Below are positions 1 through 8,130 of a stretch of 64,000 nucleotides of DNA, in pieces. The notes under the pieces are model-generated. The model did not search any database, was not told where the DNA came from, and saw nothing but the letters and a program-made list of their open reading frames with translations. The DNA is taken from assembly GCF_000753795.1 (NCBI RefSeq), contig NZ_JPEO01000002.1:496001-560000 (forward strand), in the 5' to 3' direction. This stretch comes from Shewanella mangrovi. Lineage in GTDB: Bacteria > Pseudomonadota > Gammaproteobacteria > Enterobacterales > Shewanellaceae. Every line of letters starts with the position of its first letter. Within the stretch, counting starts at the first letter, position 1. A program made the translations under genes and the position numbers.

Positions 1-614
1 GCTATGATGAAGCCGTCGTCTCGATTGAAGAATCACTGGCGCGTTTAAACTTGGATTACATCGACTTGATGATTATCCACAGTCCACAACCATGGGCAAA
101 GTTTGGCGCAGAAGATCGTTATTTTGAGGGCAATCGAGAAGCTTGGCGGGCGCTAGAAGACGCCCATAAAGCAGGTAAAATTCGTGCGATTGGTCTATCC
201 AACTTCCAACAGCAGGATATCGATAACATAGTTGACGCTTGCAGCGTAAAACCTGTTGTAAATCAGATCCTCGCGCATGTGACCAACGTGCCTAGCGAGC
301 TGATTACATACTCACAAGCCAAAGGCATGCTGGTGGAAGCCTACTCGCCAGTTGGCCACGGCGAGTTATTTAAAAACGATGCAATTAAAGCGATGGCAGA
401 TAAGTATCAGGTGTCTATTCCGCAGCTGTGTATTCGTTATGTACTGCAATTAGGTCTGTTGCCACTGCCTAAAACGGCAAACCCAGCCCATATGCAAAAC
501 AATGCTGATGTCGACTTCACCATCTCTGACGCCGATATGACGACACTCAACAACATGGAACGTATCAAAGATTACGGCGATGCCAGCGGCTTCCCCGTTT
601 ACCGACAAGATTAA
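1..614 (+). CDS. aldo/keto reductase, C-terminal part
   Basis: NAD(P)H-dependent carbonyl reductase of the aldo/keto reductase superfamily, cytosolic, 2,5-diketo-gluconate reductase-like. The reading frame is open from the window edge (YDEAVVSIEESLARLNLDYI), so the true start lies upstream and the ttg at 51 is internal. Visible family landmarks are DLMIIHSP with the active-site His of the tetrad, the barrel strand segment AIGLSNF, and the cofactor-binding PLPKTANPAHMQNN near the end. The catalytic Asp, Tyr and Lys are off the window. Substrate cannot be told from the sequence. Confidence 0.9.
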   Translation, partial: YDEAVVSIEESLARLNLDYIDLMIIHSPQPWAKFGAEDRYFEGNREAWRALEDAHKAGKIRAIGLSNFQQQDIDNIVDACSVKPVVNQILAHVTNVPSELITYSQAKGMLVEAYSPVGHGELFKNDAIKAMADKYQVSIPQLCIRYVLQLGLLPLPKTANPAHMQNNADVDFTISDADMTTLNNMERIKDYGDASGFPVYRQD

Positions 615-692
615 TTAGCGGCTTTAGCACTGACATAGCGGCCCACATGTTGCTCACTCAACTCGCTATGTGAGTGCCCAATACTCATAGGA

Positions 693-1334
693 CTATTGCA
701 ACAGCGCAGCCTGTTGTAAGGCGTCGATGTCAGCCGCTACGATCAACGGCAAATGCTGACTAATCTTAGCAATCGGCCAATTCCACCAAGCGATTTGTTC
801 CAGCTGAGCAATCTGTTGTTCGTTAAAACGTTGCTTTATCGGCTTAGCCGGATTTCCTCCCACAACCGTGTATGCAGGGACATCATTCACCACTACCGAA
901 CGTGAAGAGATAATGGCACCGTTGCCAATCCTAACGCCGGGCATAATTAATGCGTCGTAACCAATCCATACGTCATTGCCGATAACAGTATCGCCTTTAT
1001 AGGGTAAATCAGACATCTGCGGCATCACCTGCTCCCAACCATTGGCAAAAATCTGGAACGGATAGGTCGAGATCCCCGACAGCTTATGGTTAGCGCCGTT
1101 CATGATAAATTTCACGCCTCTTGCCAGCGCACAAAACTTACCGATCACTAACTTGTCGCCGATAAAAGGAAAGTGATACAACACATTACGCTCGAAGTTT
1201 TCCGAGTCTTCTGGGTCGTCGTAATAGGTGTAGTCGCCGATTTCAATATTTGGGTTGTTCACCGTATTTTTGATGAAACAAATCTGCGGGAATCCGGCCA
1301 TTGGGTGCTTATTTTTCGGGTCTGGTCCTTGCAC
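693..1334 (-). CDS. CatB/Vat-type xenobiotic O-acetyltransferase (GTG start)
   Basis: Left-handed beta-helix acetyltransferase of the XAT family (relatives acetylate chloramphenicol or streptogramin A using acetyl-CoA). Hexapeptide repeats run through IGNDVWIGYDALIMPGVRIG, and NGANHKLSG carries the expected catalytic His. The frame is open to 1460, but a GAAGGAG ribosome site sits five bases before a GTG at 1334. That start gives 213 residues beginning VQGPDPKNKHP, which matches the usual family start and length; the extra 42 upstream residues look unlike protein. Chromosomal members are common and often have no shown resistance role, so drug inactivation is only a possibility. Confidence 0.85.
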   Translation of the reverse strand: MQGPDPKNKHPMAGFPQICFIKNTVNNPNIEIGDYTYYDDPEDSENFERNVLYHFPFIGDKLVIGKFCALARGVKFIMNGANHKLSGISTYPFQIFANGWEQVMPQMSDLPYKGDTVIGNDVWIGYDALIMPGVRIGNGAIISSRSVVVNDVPAYTVVGGNPAKPIKQRFNEQQIAQLEQIAWWNWPIAKISQHLPLIVAADIDALQQAALLQ

Positions 1335-1625
1335 GCTAACTCCTTCTATTGTGTCGCTCAGTGTCAGAGCATGTAGGCCACCGACGATTACGCTTATGCA
1401 CAGTTCAATCTGCTGATGAGGTTGCGCAATGCGTGATATATCCGCCGTGCTCACAAACATGCCATGCTATTAAAACTTATTTTATCAAATAGTTTCAAGC
1501 AGTTAAAAAATCTGATATAACAAACTGCGCCATTCATCCGCTTGAACTCGGCGAAAGTGTAAACGTTGCACCGCAACAAAGATAAGCCATTACGGAATCG
1601 TAGTTAATAAGATAAGGATATTGAT

Positions 1626-2231
1626 ATGAAACATAGCTGCACATTGTTGCTCGTTGCCGCCGCCTCTCTTTTTTCATCGCTGCCCCTAGTTGCCGCTGAG
1701 CAATCAGATAAACCTTCGAGTGATTTTTATCTCGCCGCAAATCTTGGTTATGGCATCAATATAAATGATGTCTATGACAGCAAAGGGATCTACGGCATCA
1801 CCGCTGGTTGGCAAATGTCAGATGTTTGGTCGATTGAGACCGATATCAATTATTGGCACGGCAGCTTTGACGGTGAAGAAGTCTACGCGACAGAATCCGG
1901 CGATATTTCCAACGATATCTCATTGAAAAGAGATACCTATGCCATTGATGTGGCAGCGAAAGCTCGCTACATATTTACCCCAACGATGCAAGCGTTTATG
2001 AAACTGGGCTATAGCTTTGTGAGTAGCAAAGTAAAATACGACTATCAATATTCCGATGGCTCATTTTCTGCTACTGGGTCACTTTCAGATAATACGTTTC
2101 GCCCCATGATCGCGGTTGGTTTACAAGCAGATTACGGCCGTTACTTCAGTACACTGACGCTCAATAAATACTTTGTTGACGATCAATATGATGTCAGTGC
2201 TGTAATGCTGGGTTTTGGCTATCGCTTCTAA
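1626..2231 (+). CDS. outer-membrane beta-barrel protein
   Basis: A 201-residue protein with a clear signal peptide (about residues 1-24, cleavage near VAAEQS) and alternating aromatic strands ending in GFGYRF, the C-terminal aromatic signature of Bam-inserted barrels. The size suits an eight-stranded OmpA/OmpW-like porin-family barrel with no periplasmic domain. It is preceded by a purine-rich stretch (gataagg) and followed by a terminator. Ligand or role unknown. Confidence 0.75.
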   Translation: MKHSCTLLLVAAASLFSSLPLVAAEQSDKPSSDFYLAANLGYGININDVYDSKGIYGITAGWQMSDVWSIETDINYWHGSFDGEEVYATESGDISNDISLKRDTYAIDVAAKARYIFTPTMQAFMKLGYSFVSSKVKYDYQYSDGSFSATGSLSDNTFRPMIAVGLQADYGRYFSTLTLNKYFVDDQYDVSAVMLGFGYRF

Positions 2232-2252
2232 CATTACACCGACATAAAACCG

Positions 2253-2283
2253 AAAAAGGCAGCCAATTCAGCTGCCTTTTTAA
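2253..2283. terminator. bidirectional rho-independent terminator
   Basis: Stem AAAAAGGCAGC / GCTGCCTTTTT with a 7-base loop lies between two convergent genes. It has a T-run on the plus strand and a matching A-run for the minus strand, so it can serve both. Confidence 0.85.
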
Positions 2284-2297
2284 TAAAATAATTTCTA

Positions 2298-3041
2298 TTA
2301 CAATAGGTTAAGCTGCTTTATCGCGTCATTGATACGTTGCATACGCTGCTCAGATACCGACTTGGAACAGATCACGTGGCGCGTAGTCGGCTTGGCGTTA
2401 ATTGAGGGGTAGCGAATGATGGTCACTTTATCAGCCAACTCAGGAAAACGTTGTACAAAACCTTCCAACTCCTGCTGTTCAAAAAAGCCAATATCAGCCC
2501 GATTCTCCGCTAACAACTGAAAGTTACGCTGCTGATCGGCGCGTAAATCTATCTTCTGCGCCTGCATTTGCGCAAATTTATGTTCCAACACCGTACTATA
2601 GGCATACCCCGCTTTAATCAATACCGCCACTGTCTTATCTTGCAGAATTTGGTCTACATCTCGGTGATAAAAACGTTCCGCACTGTCATTTGGCATTACG
2701 GCAAGATAGTCCTGCTCCACGTAGGTAGGCAACGAAATACGTCCTAACTGTTGCCGTTCGTCGGTGTAAATCCAATTCACTAAACAGAGTGGGTGTTTAT
2801 CCGTACTGAAATAATGCTGCACCCTCGCCGACGGCGCTTGCTGCCAATGATAAGGAATATGAGCTAAACGAAACACGCGTTCGCCAATTTCATAGCTAAT
2901 GCCATGCATTTGGCCTTGTTCGTCTTTCCAAATGAACGGAGGACGTCCGGTAAAATAGAGAATGACATCATCGGCTGTAACGGCCACGCTGGAGCTGCTC
3001 ACAGACATCAATGCCAGACTGACTAGAATCCATTGCCGCAT
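2298..3041 (-). CDS. periplasmic solute-binding protein, SBP_bac_3-like
   Basis: A 247-residue secreted protein (signal peptide through about residue 22, VSSSSVAV). It resembles the type-3 extracellular solute-binding fold: an N-terminal lobe with TGRPPFIWKDEQGQMHGISYEIGERV, the usual opening that contacts the ligand, and a later hinge region. No permease or ATPase gene is nearby, as is typical for the many orphan members in Shewanella-type genomes. Such proteins may bind amino acids or simply act as sensors. A related gene follows upstream at 3192-3956. Ligand unknown. Confidence 0.7.
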   Translation of the reverse strand: MRQWILVSLALMSVSSSSVAVTADDVILYFTGRPPFIWKDEQGQMHGISYEIGERVFRLAHIPYHWQQAPSARVQHYFSTDKHPLCLVNWIYTDERQQLGRISLPTYVEQDYLAVMPNDSAERFYHRDVDQILQDKTVAVLIKAGYAYSTVLEHKFAQMQAQKIDLRADQQRNFQLLAENRADIGFFEQQELEGFVQRFPELADKVTIIRYPSINAKPTTRHVICSKSVSEQRMQRINDAIKQLNLL

Positions 3042-3191
3042 CTATCCTCTCCGCCAACTCCTGCTTATTAACATCATAACCTTGTTACAGTTTAGCGGAG
3101 TGACGCTTAACCTGTGATTAATCACAATTATGAACATTAACAATCACTCACATTGCATGACAGGCAAAACGCTGCTGACAACAAGCACGTG

Positions 3192-3956
3192 CTATTGCTT
3201 CATGCGATGCTTTTTAAAAATCTCATCAATTTCTCCACGCATGATCATCATTTCAAACTGGTATTGAAGTTTGGCGGCAAACTCTGATGCTGTTGAAGCC
3301 CGAGAAAAGCCATAGTAGATCGGCATTCGATTGGGATAACTGAAGGTTGCGTATTGATATTCTGTATAGCCAATATCACGAAAAGCCTTCTCAATGCTGC
3401 GTTTATCGATGACCGCAATGTAATCAAATCTGCGGGCCGCAAACATTTTCACCAAGTTCTCATCATCGGCGGCCGTTGTTCGTGACAACCTGTTATCGTG
3501 ATTGATAAATTCAGAATAATAGGTGCCGAGTTTCACGCCGATTTGCGAGTGAAACAGCACCTGTTCTTCGAGCAAATCCGTGCCTTTGTGACACACAAAC
3601 ACTATGGGTTTGGACTCAACCGCTATCGGGCCAAGAAAGGTCGCGATTTGGGTGCGCGTATCGTTAAATATCAGCCGCGGCACTATATCTACTCGTCCAA
3701 GGCGAAGGTCACGCATACTGCGCGGAAAAGGCTTATCCTGCCATTCAATGCGACAACCAGCGCGCTCACAGGCCAGTTCAAGCACATCGATTAAAGAACC
3801 AGCAAAAGTGCCCGGAGTGTCACCGTAACGCATTTCGGGCGGTCGTGGACGAAAATCGGCGTGCAGCACTACGGGCTCTGCGGCCAGCAAAGGCATGGCC
3901 ACAAAACATCCGCAATATAACCATCGCAACACACAGCGCATCATCAGGCAAATCAC
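3192..3956 (-). CDS. periplasmic solute-binding protein, SBP_bac_3-like
   Basis: A 254-residue protein with a signal peptide (RWLYCGCFVAMPLLAAEP). RPRPPEMRYGDTPGTFAGSLIDVLELACERAG is the lobe-1 opening of the amino-acid-binding family (given here in outline only; residues about 36-66), and KLGTYYSEF plus MFAARRFDYIAV mark lobe 2. It lies in the same direction as its relative at 2298-3041, 150 bp away, so the two may be an old duplication. No transporter partner is present. Confidence 0.7.
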   Translation of the reverse strand: MICLMMRCVLRWLYCGCFVAMPLLAAEPVVLHADFRPRPPEMRYGDTPGTFAGSLIDVLELACERAGCRIEWQDKPFPRSMRDLRLGRVDIVPRLIFNDTRTQIATFLGPIAVESKPIVFVCHKGTDLLEEQVLFHSQIGVKLGTYYSEFINHDNRLSRTTAADDENLVKMFAARRFDYIAVIDKRSIEKAFRDIGYTEYQYATFSYPNRMPIYYGFSRASTASEFAAKLQYQFEMMIMRGEIDEIFKKHRMKQ

Positions 3957-4055
3957 TAAGGGAACCTGAGTTCACTCTAGTCAAGTCCCCTACAACTCGC
4001 CATTAATCTTTGGTATGCCGCATTGTGCTAGGATTAATACCTATTTTTAATAAGG

Positions 4056-6110
4056 TTAATAGTGATAACTCAGGCTCACCCGTAGCATCCTCGGCTCAAC
4101 CGGATGGAAGTGCAGATCTTCAATGCCGTTGGCAGATTCGCCGCTTAAACGTGATTCGTACCAATAATCGATATCATGATCATGGCGATCAAACAGATTC
4201 AACACTTCCGCTCTTAGATCCCATTCATGCCAACGATATCCCATTGACAGATTAACCAAGGTGGATGCATCAGCCTCATCTGCTTTAAAACTGTCTAACA
4301 CTCGCTTGCCGAGATAGCGTAACCGCAATGCGGCATAAATGCCCTGCTCCGCGGGTTGATAGGTGATACCGGCGCTGCCGACCCAAGGCACTGTGCCATC
4401 CACATACTTTCCTTCTGCCGTTTGCTGCTCGGTAAAGCGAGCACGGGTGTAGGCGAGTTCCGCATCCAGACTTAATACCTCATTGAGCCAGTAATAAGCC
4501 GTTAATTCTGTACCATAGCGTTCAGAGGCACGGCTGGGTTCAGTGGTGCCGGCGTCGCCGACGTATAGCAGTTCAGAATCAAGACCGAGATACCAAACTG
4601 CGGCCGAGAAGTTAACCCGTTCGGCATCGTAGTAACGAATCCCAACTTCAGCACCTTCCGAGCGCACCAGCAGGTTTACCTTGTCCAATGCTTCGCCAGA
4701 TAGCGGATCCACCTTGATGGTTGCGCCACGAGCATCGTTGGAGTGAAAACCTTGGCCAGCACTGGCATAAAGTTCACTATTTGCAGTTAAGCGATAAGCC
4801 AACCCCGCCTTGAGACTCCAGATATCATCATTGGCGCTGCCACTATTGCGCACATTATCACTTGCTACATCCGCATCGTAGTAGTCGTATCGACCGCCTA
4901 AACGCAACGTAAGGTCGTCACTAAGATGCGTTTCGATTTTGGTAAAGAGACCGGTCGAGAGCTCGTCAATTGCATCGTCTCGTACCGTTGCCAACCGCTG
5001 ACGCGCGCGGGTATGGTACAAACCAACATTGCCGATATCGTCATAACGAATATCCGCACCGACGCTGATATCGGTTAGCAATCCCGCCCAGGTGATGTTC
5101 CAATCACGAGCCAATTTACCGCCCCAGATAACGCGATTATCGAGCTGCTCAAACTGGTCACCAGCAACAGGATGATCGAGCAAATAGGTAAAATTGGAGT
5201 AAAGATTCAGGCGCGAGCGAATAACGTAAGCGCTAGCACGCCAGTCCGCATCAGTGTAGTTAGCAGATAAGCTATAGCGCGATGACTTACCGCCTAATGT
5301 CGTATCGAGTGAACCGTATTCGCCGATCAAGCCGCTAGTTACGGCTCGCTGAGGGATTTGATCGGCAGAGTTCCATTGATTGTCATAGGCCATCAAGCTG
5401 ACGGAGAGTTGTCCGCTACCAATATCGGTGAGATAGCGCGCCATGCCATTTAACTTTTTTATATCTTCATCGAGATCACGCCACGGGCCAGCATAACGCT
5501 GCACTTCACCGCCGAAGATGAGTTTATTGTTATGCCACTGTTGTTCGCCAGTGACTAAATAGCGTTGATAGCCATATTCGCCGAAAGTGACGCTGGCTTG
5601 GCGATAAGGTAATTGATCGAGCAATCCAATCTCTGCTGCGCCTGCGCCGGAAAAGTCTCCCACTTCAGGGTAGTAGGCGCCTTTGCGGTAATGGATTGAG
5701 CCAATCAGCTCTGGCAGTAAAAAATTAAGATCGGTATAGCCTTGCCCATGACCATGACTACGCATATTGATTGGCATGCCATCGACCGTCGTCGCAAAAT
5801 CAGTGCCGTGATCTAAATTAAAGCCACGCAGAAAATACTGATTTGCCTTACCAGAACCACTGTGCTGGGTCACCATCATGCCGGGCACAAACTCTAACAC
5901 TTCACCGGTTCGCAGCAGCGGTCGCGTTTCAATCTCTCCAGCACCAATCACACCCTCTGACGCTGAGCTGGTTTGCCCAAGTAGATTCTGCTGACGACCA
6001 TAAATCACCAATCGCTCTAGGTCACTGCTTTGCGGCGTCTCATCCGCCATCACCGTAGGAATAACACCTGACGCTGCACAGACTAACAGCGACAACTGCA
6101 TCAACTTCAT
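4056..6110 (-). CDS. TonB-dependent receptor
   Basis: A 684-residue outer-membrane receptor energised by TonB-ExbBD. Signal peptide residues 1-22; a TonB-box-like LERLVIYGR follows. The plug contains VLEFVPGMMVTQHSGSGKA, the FLRGFNLDHGTDF segment and DGMPINMRSHGHGQGYTDL, a histidine-bearing form found in a widespread TonB receptor group with no settled ligand. A 22-strand barrel follows, ending in LSYHY. The gene stands alone with an AT-rich upstream region. The His-containing plug loop could hint at a metal or metal chelate, but that is inference. Confidence 0.88.
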   Translation of the reverse strand: MKLMQLSLLVCAASGVIPTVMADETPQSSDLERLVIYGRQQNLLGQTSSASEGVIGAGEIETRPLLRTGEVLEFVPGMMVTQHSGSGKANQYFLRGFNLDHGTDFATTVDGMPINMRSHGHGQGYTDLNFLLPELIGSIHYRKGAYYPEVGDFSGAGAAEIGLLDQLPYRQASVTFGEYGYQRYLVTGEQQWHNNKLIFGGEVQRYAGPWRDLDEDIKKLNGMARYLTDIGSGQLSVSLMAYDNQWNSADQIPQRAVTSGLIGEYGSLDTTLGGKSSRYSLSANYTDADWRASAYVIRSRLNLYSNFTYLLDHPVAGDQFEQLDNRVIWGGKLARDWNITWAGLLTDISVGADIRYDDIGNVGLYHTRARQRLATVRDDAIDELSTGLFTKIETHLSDDLTLRLGGRYDYYDADVASDNVRNSGSANDDIWSLKAGLAYRLTANSELYASAGQGFHSNDARGATIKVDPLSGEALDKVNLLVRSEGAEVGIRYYDAERVNFSAAVWYLGLDSELLYVGDAGTTEPSRASERYGTELTAYYWLNEVLSLDAELAYTRARFTEQQTAEGKYVDGTVPWVGSAGITYQPAEQGIYAALRLRYLGKRVLDSFKADEADASTLVNLSMGYRWHEWDLRAEVLNLFDRHDHDIDYWYESRLSGESANGIEDLHFHPVEPRMLRVSLSYHY

Positions 6111-6463
6111 ACTAATCTTCCATTTTTATTACTGTGCGCTGCAGTATACGGATCGGTACACCAAGAAAATTGATTCTGGTCAAAATCGGTATTACGAATT
6201 TTATTTTAGTATTACTTGCATAAGAAATGCATAATTACAAAATACAATAAAGACATTAAAATCAATATTTTAAAAAATATTAACACCTTTATCATCATAC
6301 TAAATTTATATTTAGTATTATTTTTCAATAAACAGGGCGATTGATGTGTTAAGACTGTTGCGGCAAAAAGGTAAGATGCGTGTAGCCAAATCAGGTGATT
6401 TGCAGAGCGCTAATAGGTGGTTGGCAAGCGAAAATCGCTGACCTGCAGCTTAGCGATAAAATA
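6111..6463. other. AT-rich intergenic region with an AT palindrome
   Basis: No gene is seen in these 353 bp. They hold the promoter region of the receptor at 4056-6110. At 6264-6281 there is an AT palindrome, AATATTTT-AA-AAAATATT, and AT tracts surround it. No clear Fur box was found. The part next to 6464 is the 3' end region of the regulator gene. Confidence 0.5.
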
Positions 6464-7003
6464 CTAGTGCCGCGTAGGCGTGTATTTTTGCAATTTGCGC
6501 TGCAGAGTACGACGGTGAAGTCCTAAGGCTTTGGCCGTGGCGGACACATTTCCGTTATGAGCAAGCAACACCCGTTGAATATGCTCCCACTCCACTTGTG
6601 CTGGCGTCATCGGTGACGGTGTTATTGTGGTGACATCGGCTGTGTTTTGCAGACGTTGCACTAATTCAGCGAGGCCAACAGGCTTGGCCAGATAATCTGT
6701 TGCACCGCGCTTCATGGCTTCTACCGTCGTCGCAATACTGGCATAGCCCGTCAGCATAATGAGATGTTGGGGATGAAACTTTTGCTTCAGCGAACCTATG
6801 CCTTCGAGCCCTGACTCGTGTTCCAGCATCATGTCCAACAAAATGCCGTGTACATGCTGCAAATCTAAGCTGAGTGCTTGCTGCACGGAAGTACAGCTAA
6901 TCACGTCAAAATGGGTTGCTTGCTGCAAGCGACGCTGTAACACCGCTAAGTACGTCTCATCATCGTCGATCAATAATATGACGCTGTTCGGTTGCTCAGA
7001 CAT
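6464..7003 (-). CDS. RegA/PrrA/ActR-type response regulator
   Basis: A 179-residue regulator: receiver domain about residues 8-122 with the acidic pair IDDDE, phospho-acceptor Asp in ILLDMML, and the switch residues LTGYAS and KPVG. A short linker leads to a Fis-type helix-turn-helix (about 140-176: HNGNVSATAKALGLHRRTL). This two-part build is that of the RegA/PrrA/ActR/RoxR global redox regulators. It overlaps the kinase gene by 8 bp, so the two are translationally coupled. A RegA-like site, GCGGC-N5-GTCGC, sits upstream of the receptor gene that starts this gene set. Confidence 0.85.
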   Translation of the reverse strand: MSEQPNSVILLIDDDETYLAVLQRRLQQATHFDVISCTSVQQALSLDLQHVHGILLDMMLEHESGLEGIGSLKQKFHPQHLIMLTGYASIATTVEAMKRGATDYLAKPVGLAELVQRLQNTADVTTITPSPMTPAQVEWEHIQRVLLAHNGNVSATAKALGLHRRTLQRKLQKYTPTRH

Positions 7004-8060
7004 TGGCGACCACCGGCAATGAAATCACGGTTAATACTTCGGAATTTTGCTGTTGCCAATGCACGCTGCCGCCAAATTTTTCGATAGTCGCATTGCTCAG
7101 TACCGCGCCAATCCCATGGCCAGCTTTACTCTCGACAAAAGCGAGTCCCAGCTTCTGTATCGCCAGTGGTGACAGCGGCTCTGCCAAATTGATCACTTCT
7201 AGTAACCATTCCCCTTGATGCAATTGACTGCGAACGGTCACTTGCGGTTGTCCGGTTTGTTCAGCGGCCTCACTGGCATTGATAACGATATTGGTCAACG
7301 CGGGCAGCAAGGTGCCGTCCGCCTTAATCAGTGCCGTATCATCAGTTGCTAACCATTGCCATTGCAATAACGCTTCTGGGCGCGCTACTAACAACAAATG
7401 TTGTAAAGAACGCCATATTTTACGCACATCCATCACCACATTCCGTTGCTCGCGCACATCGTCGGCCACACTACGCCATTGTGCCAACTGCTGCTCTATG
7501 CGGTGAAATTGTGTGGCGATCTCTTTTATCAACGGCGTGGTTGTAGGCGACTCCAACGCTTCTTCCAATAGCAGATGAATCGACTGCACCGGGGTTGCCA
7601 CATCGTGCGTCAATTGCGCGGCAGCTGTACCAATCGCCAATAACTGCTCGTTGCGCAACTGGCGCTCGCGCAAACTGCGGATAGCATCCTCTCGCTGTTG
7701 AAGCTGCTGGCGAAAATAGGTCACAACGGCGGCCACAATCAAACTGGTCAGCACGAAGCCAAACACCATTCCATAATAATGGTGCAACATTTGCCCATGT
7801 TCGCTAAGTTGCAAAATCAGCAGTTGAATCAGCTGCGCACTAATACTGGTGGCTAAAATGGACGCGGCAGGCCACCAAGGTAAGACCATAAAGGCCATCA
7901 CCACAGGCACCAGCAATACCGCGCTGAACGGATTACTCGCTGCACCATTGAGTGCAATGATGCCATTGAGCAGCACGACCTCTAGCAGTAACAAAGTTAG
8001 CATCACGCCGATGGCGCAGCGACGTCCTCTACGCAACGCCAGCAATAACAGCAGCAACAT
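6996..8060 (-). CDS. RegB/PrrB-like sensor histidine kinase lacking the redox cysteine
   Basis: A 354-residue inner-membrane kinase with about four hydrophobic segments in residues 14-120, fewer than the six usual in RegB. The quinone-binding heptad GGXXNPF of RegB is recognisable as GAASNPF. The phospho-acceptor is in AQLTHDVATPVQS, the N box in NIVINASEAAE and the G2 box in GHGIGAVL. Two departures: the RegB redox Cys position (ERCR-type segment) reads AQWRS, and the only Cys in the protein is residue 15; the G1 box reads VINLAEPLS instead of a DxGxG form. An in-frame stop precedes the chosen ATG. It is the middle gene between the copper-type receptor and the regulator. Confidence 0.8.
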   Translation of the reverse strand: MLLLLLLALRRGRRCAIGVMLTLLLLEVVLLNGIIALNGAASNPFSAVLLVPVVMAFMVLPWWPAASILATSISAQLIQLLILQLSEHGQMLHHYYGMVFGFVLTSLIVAAVVTYFRQQLQQREDAIRSLRERQLRNEQLLAIGTAAAQLTHDVATPVQSIHLLLEEALESPTTTPLIKEIATQFHRIEQQLAQWRSVADDVREQRNVVMDVRKIWRSLQHLLLVARPEALLQWQWLATDDTALIKADGTLLPALTNIVINASEAAEQTGQPQVTVRSQLHQGEWLLEVINLAEPLSPLAIQKLGLAFVESKAGHGIGAVLSNATIEKFGGSVHWQQQNSEVLTVISLPVVANV

Positions 8061-8130
8061 AAGTCAGATTCCCCAACATCAATGCGGTTAGCTTACCGCA
8101 TATTGCCGCTGTAAACGGTCGCTTTCTCGG

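Noticed and set aside
1534..1740. 68-codon minus-strand gene before the outer-membrane barrel
   Set aside because: It overlaps the signal-peptide coding region of the barrel gene and has no support.
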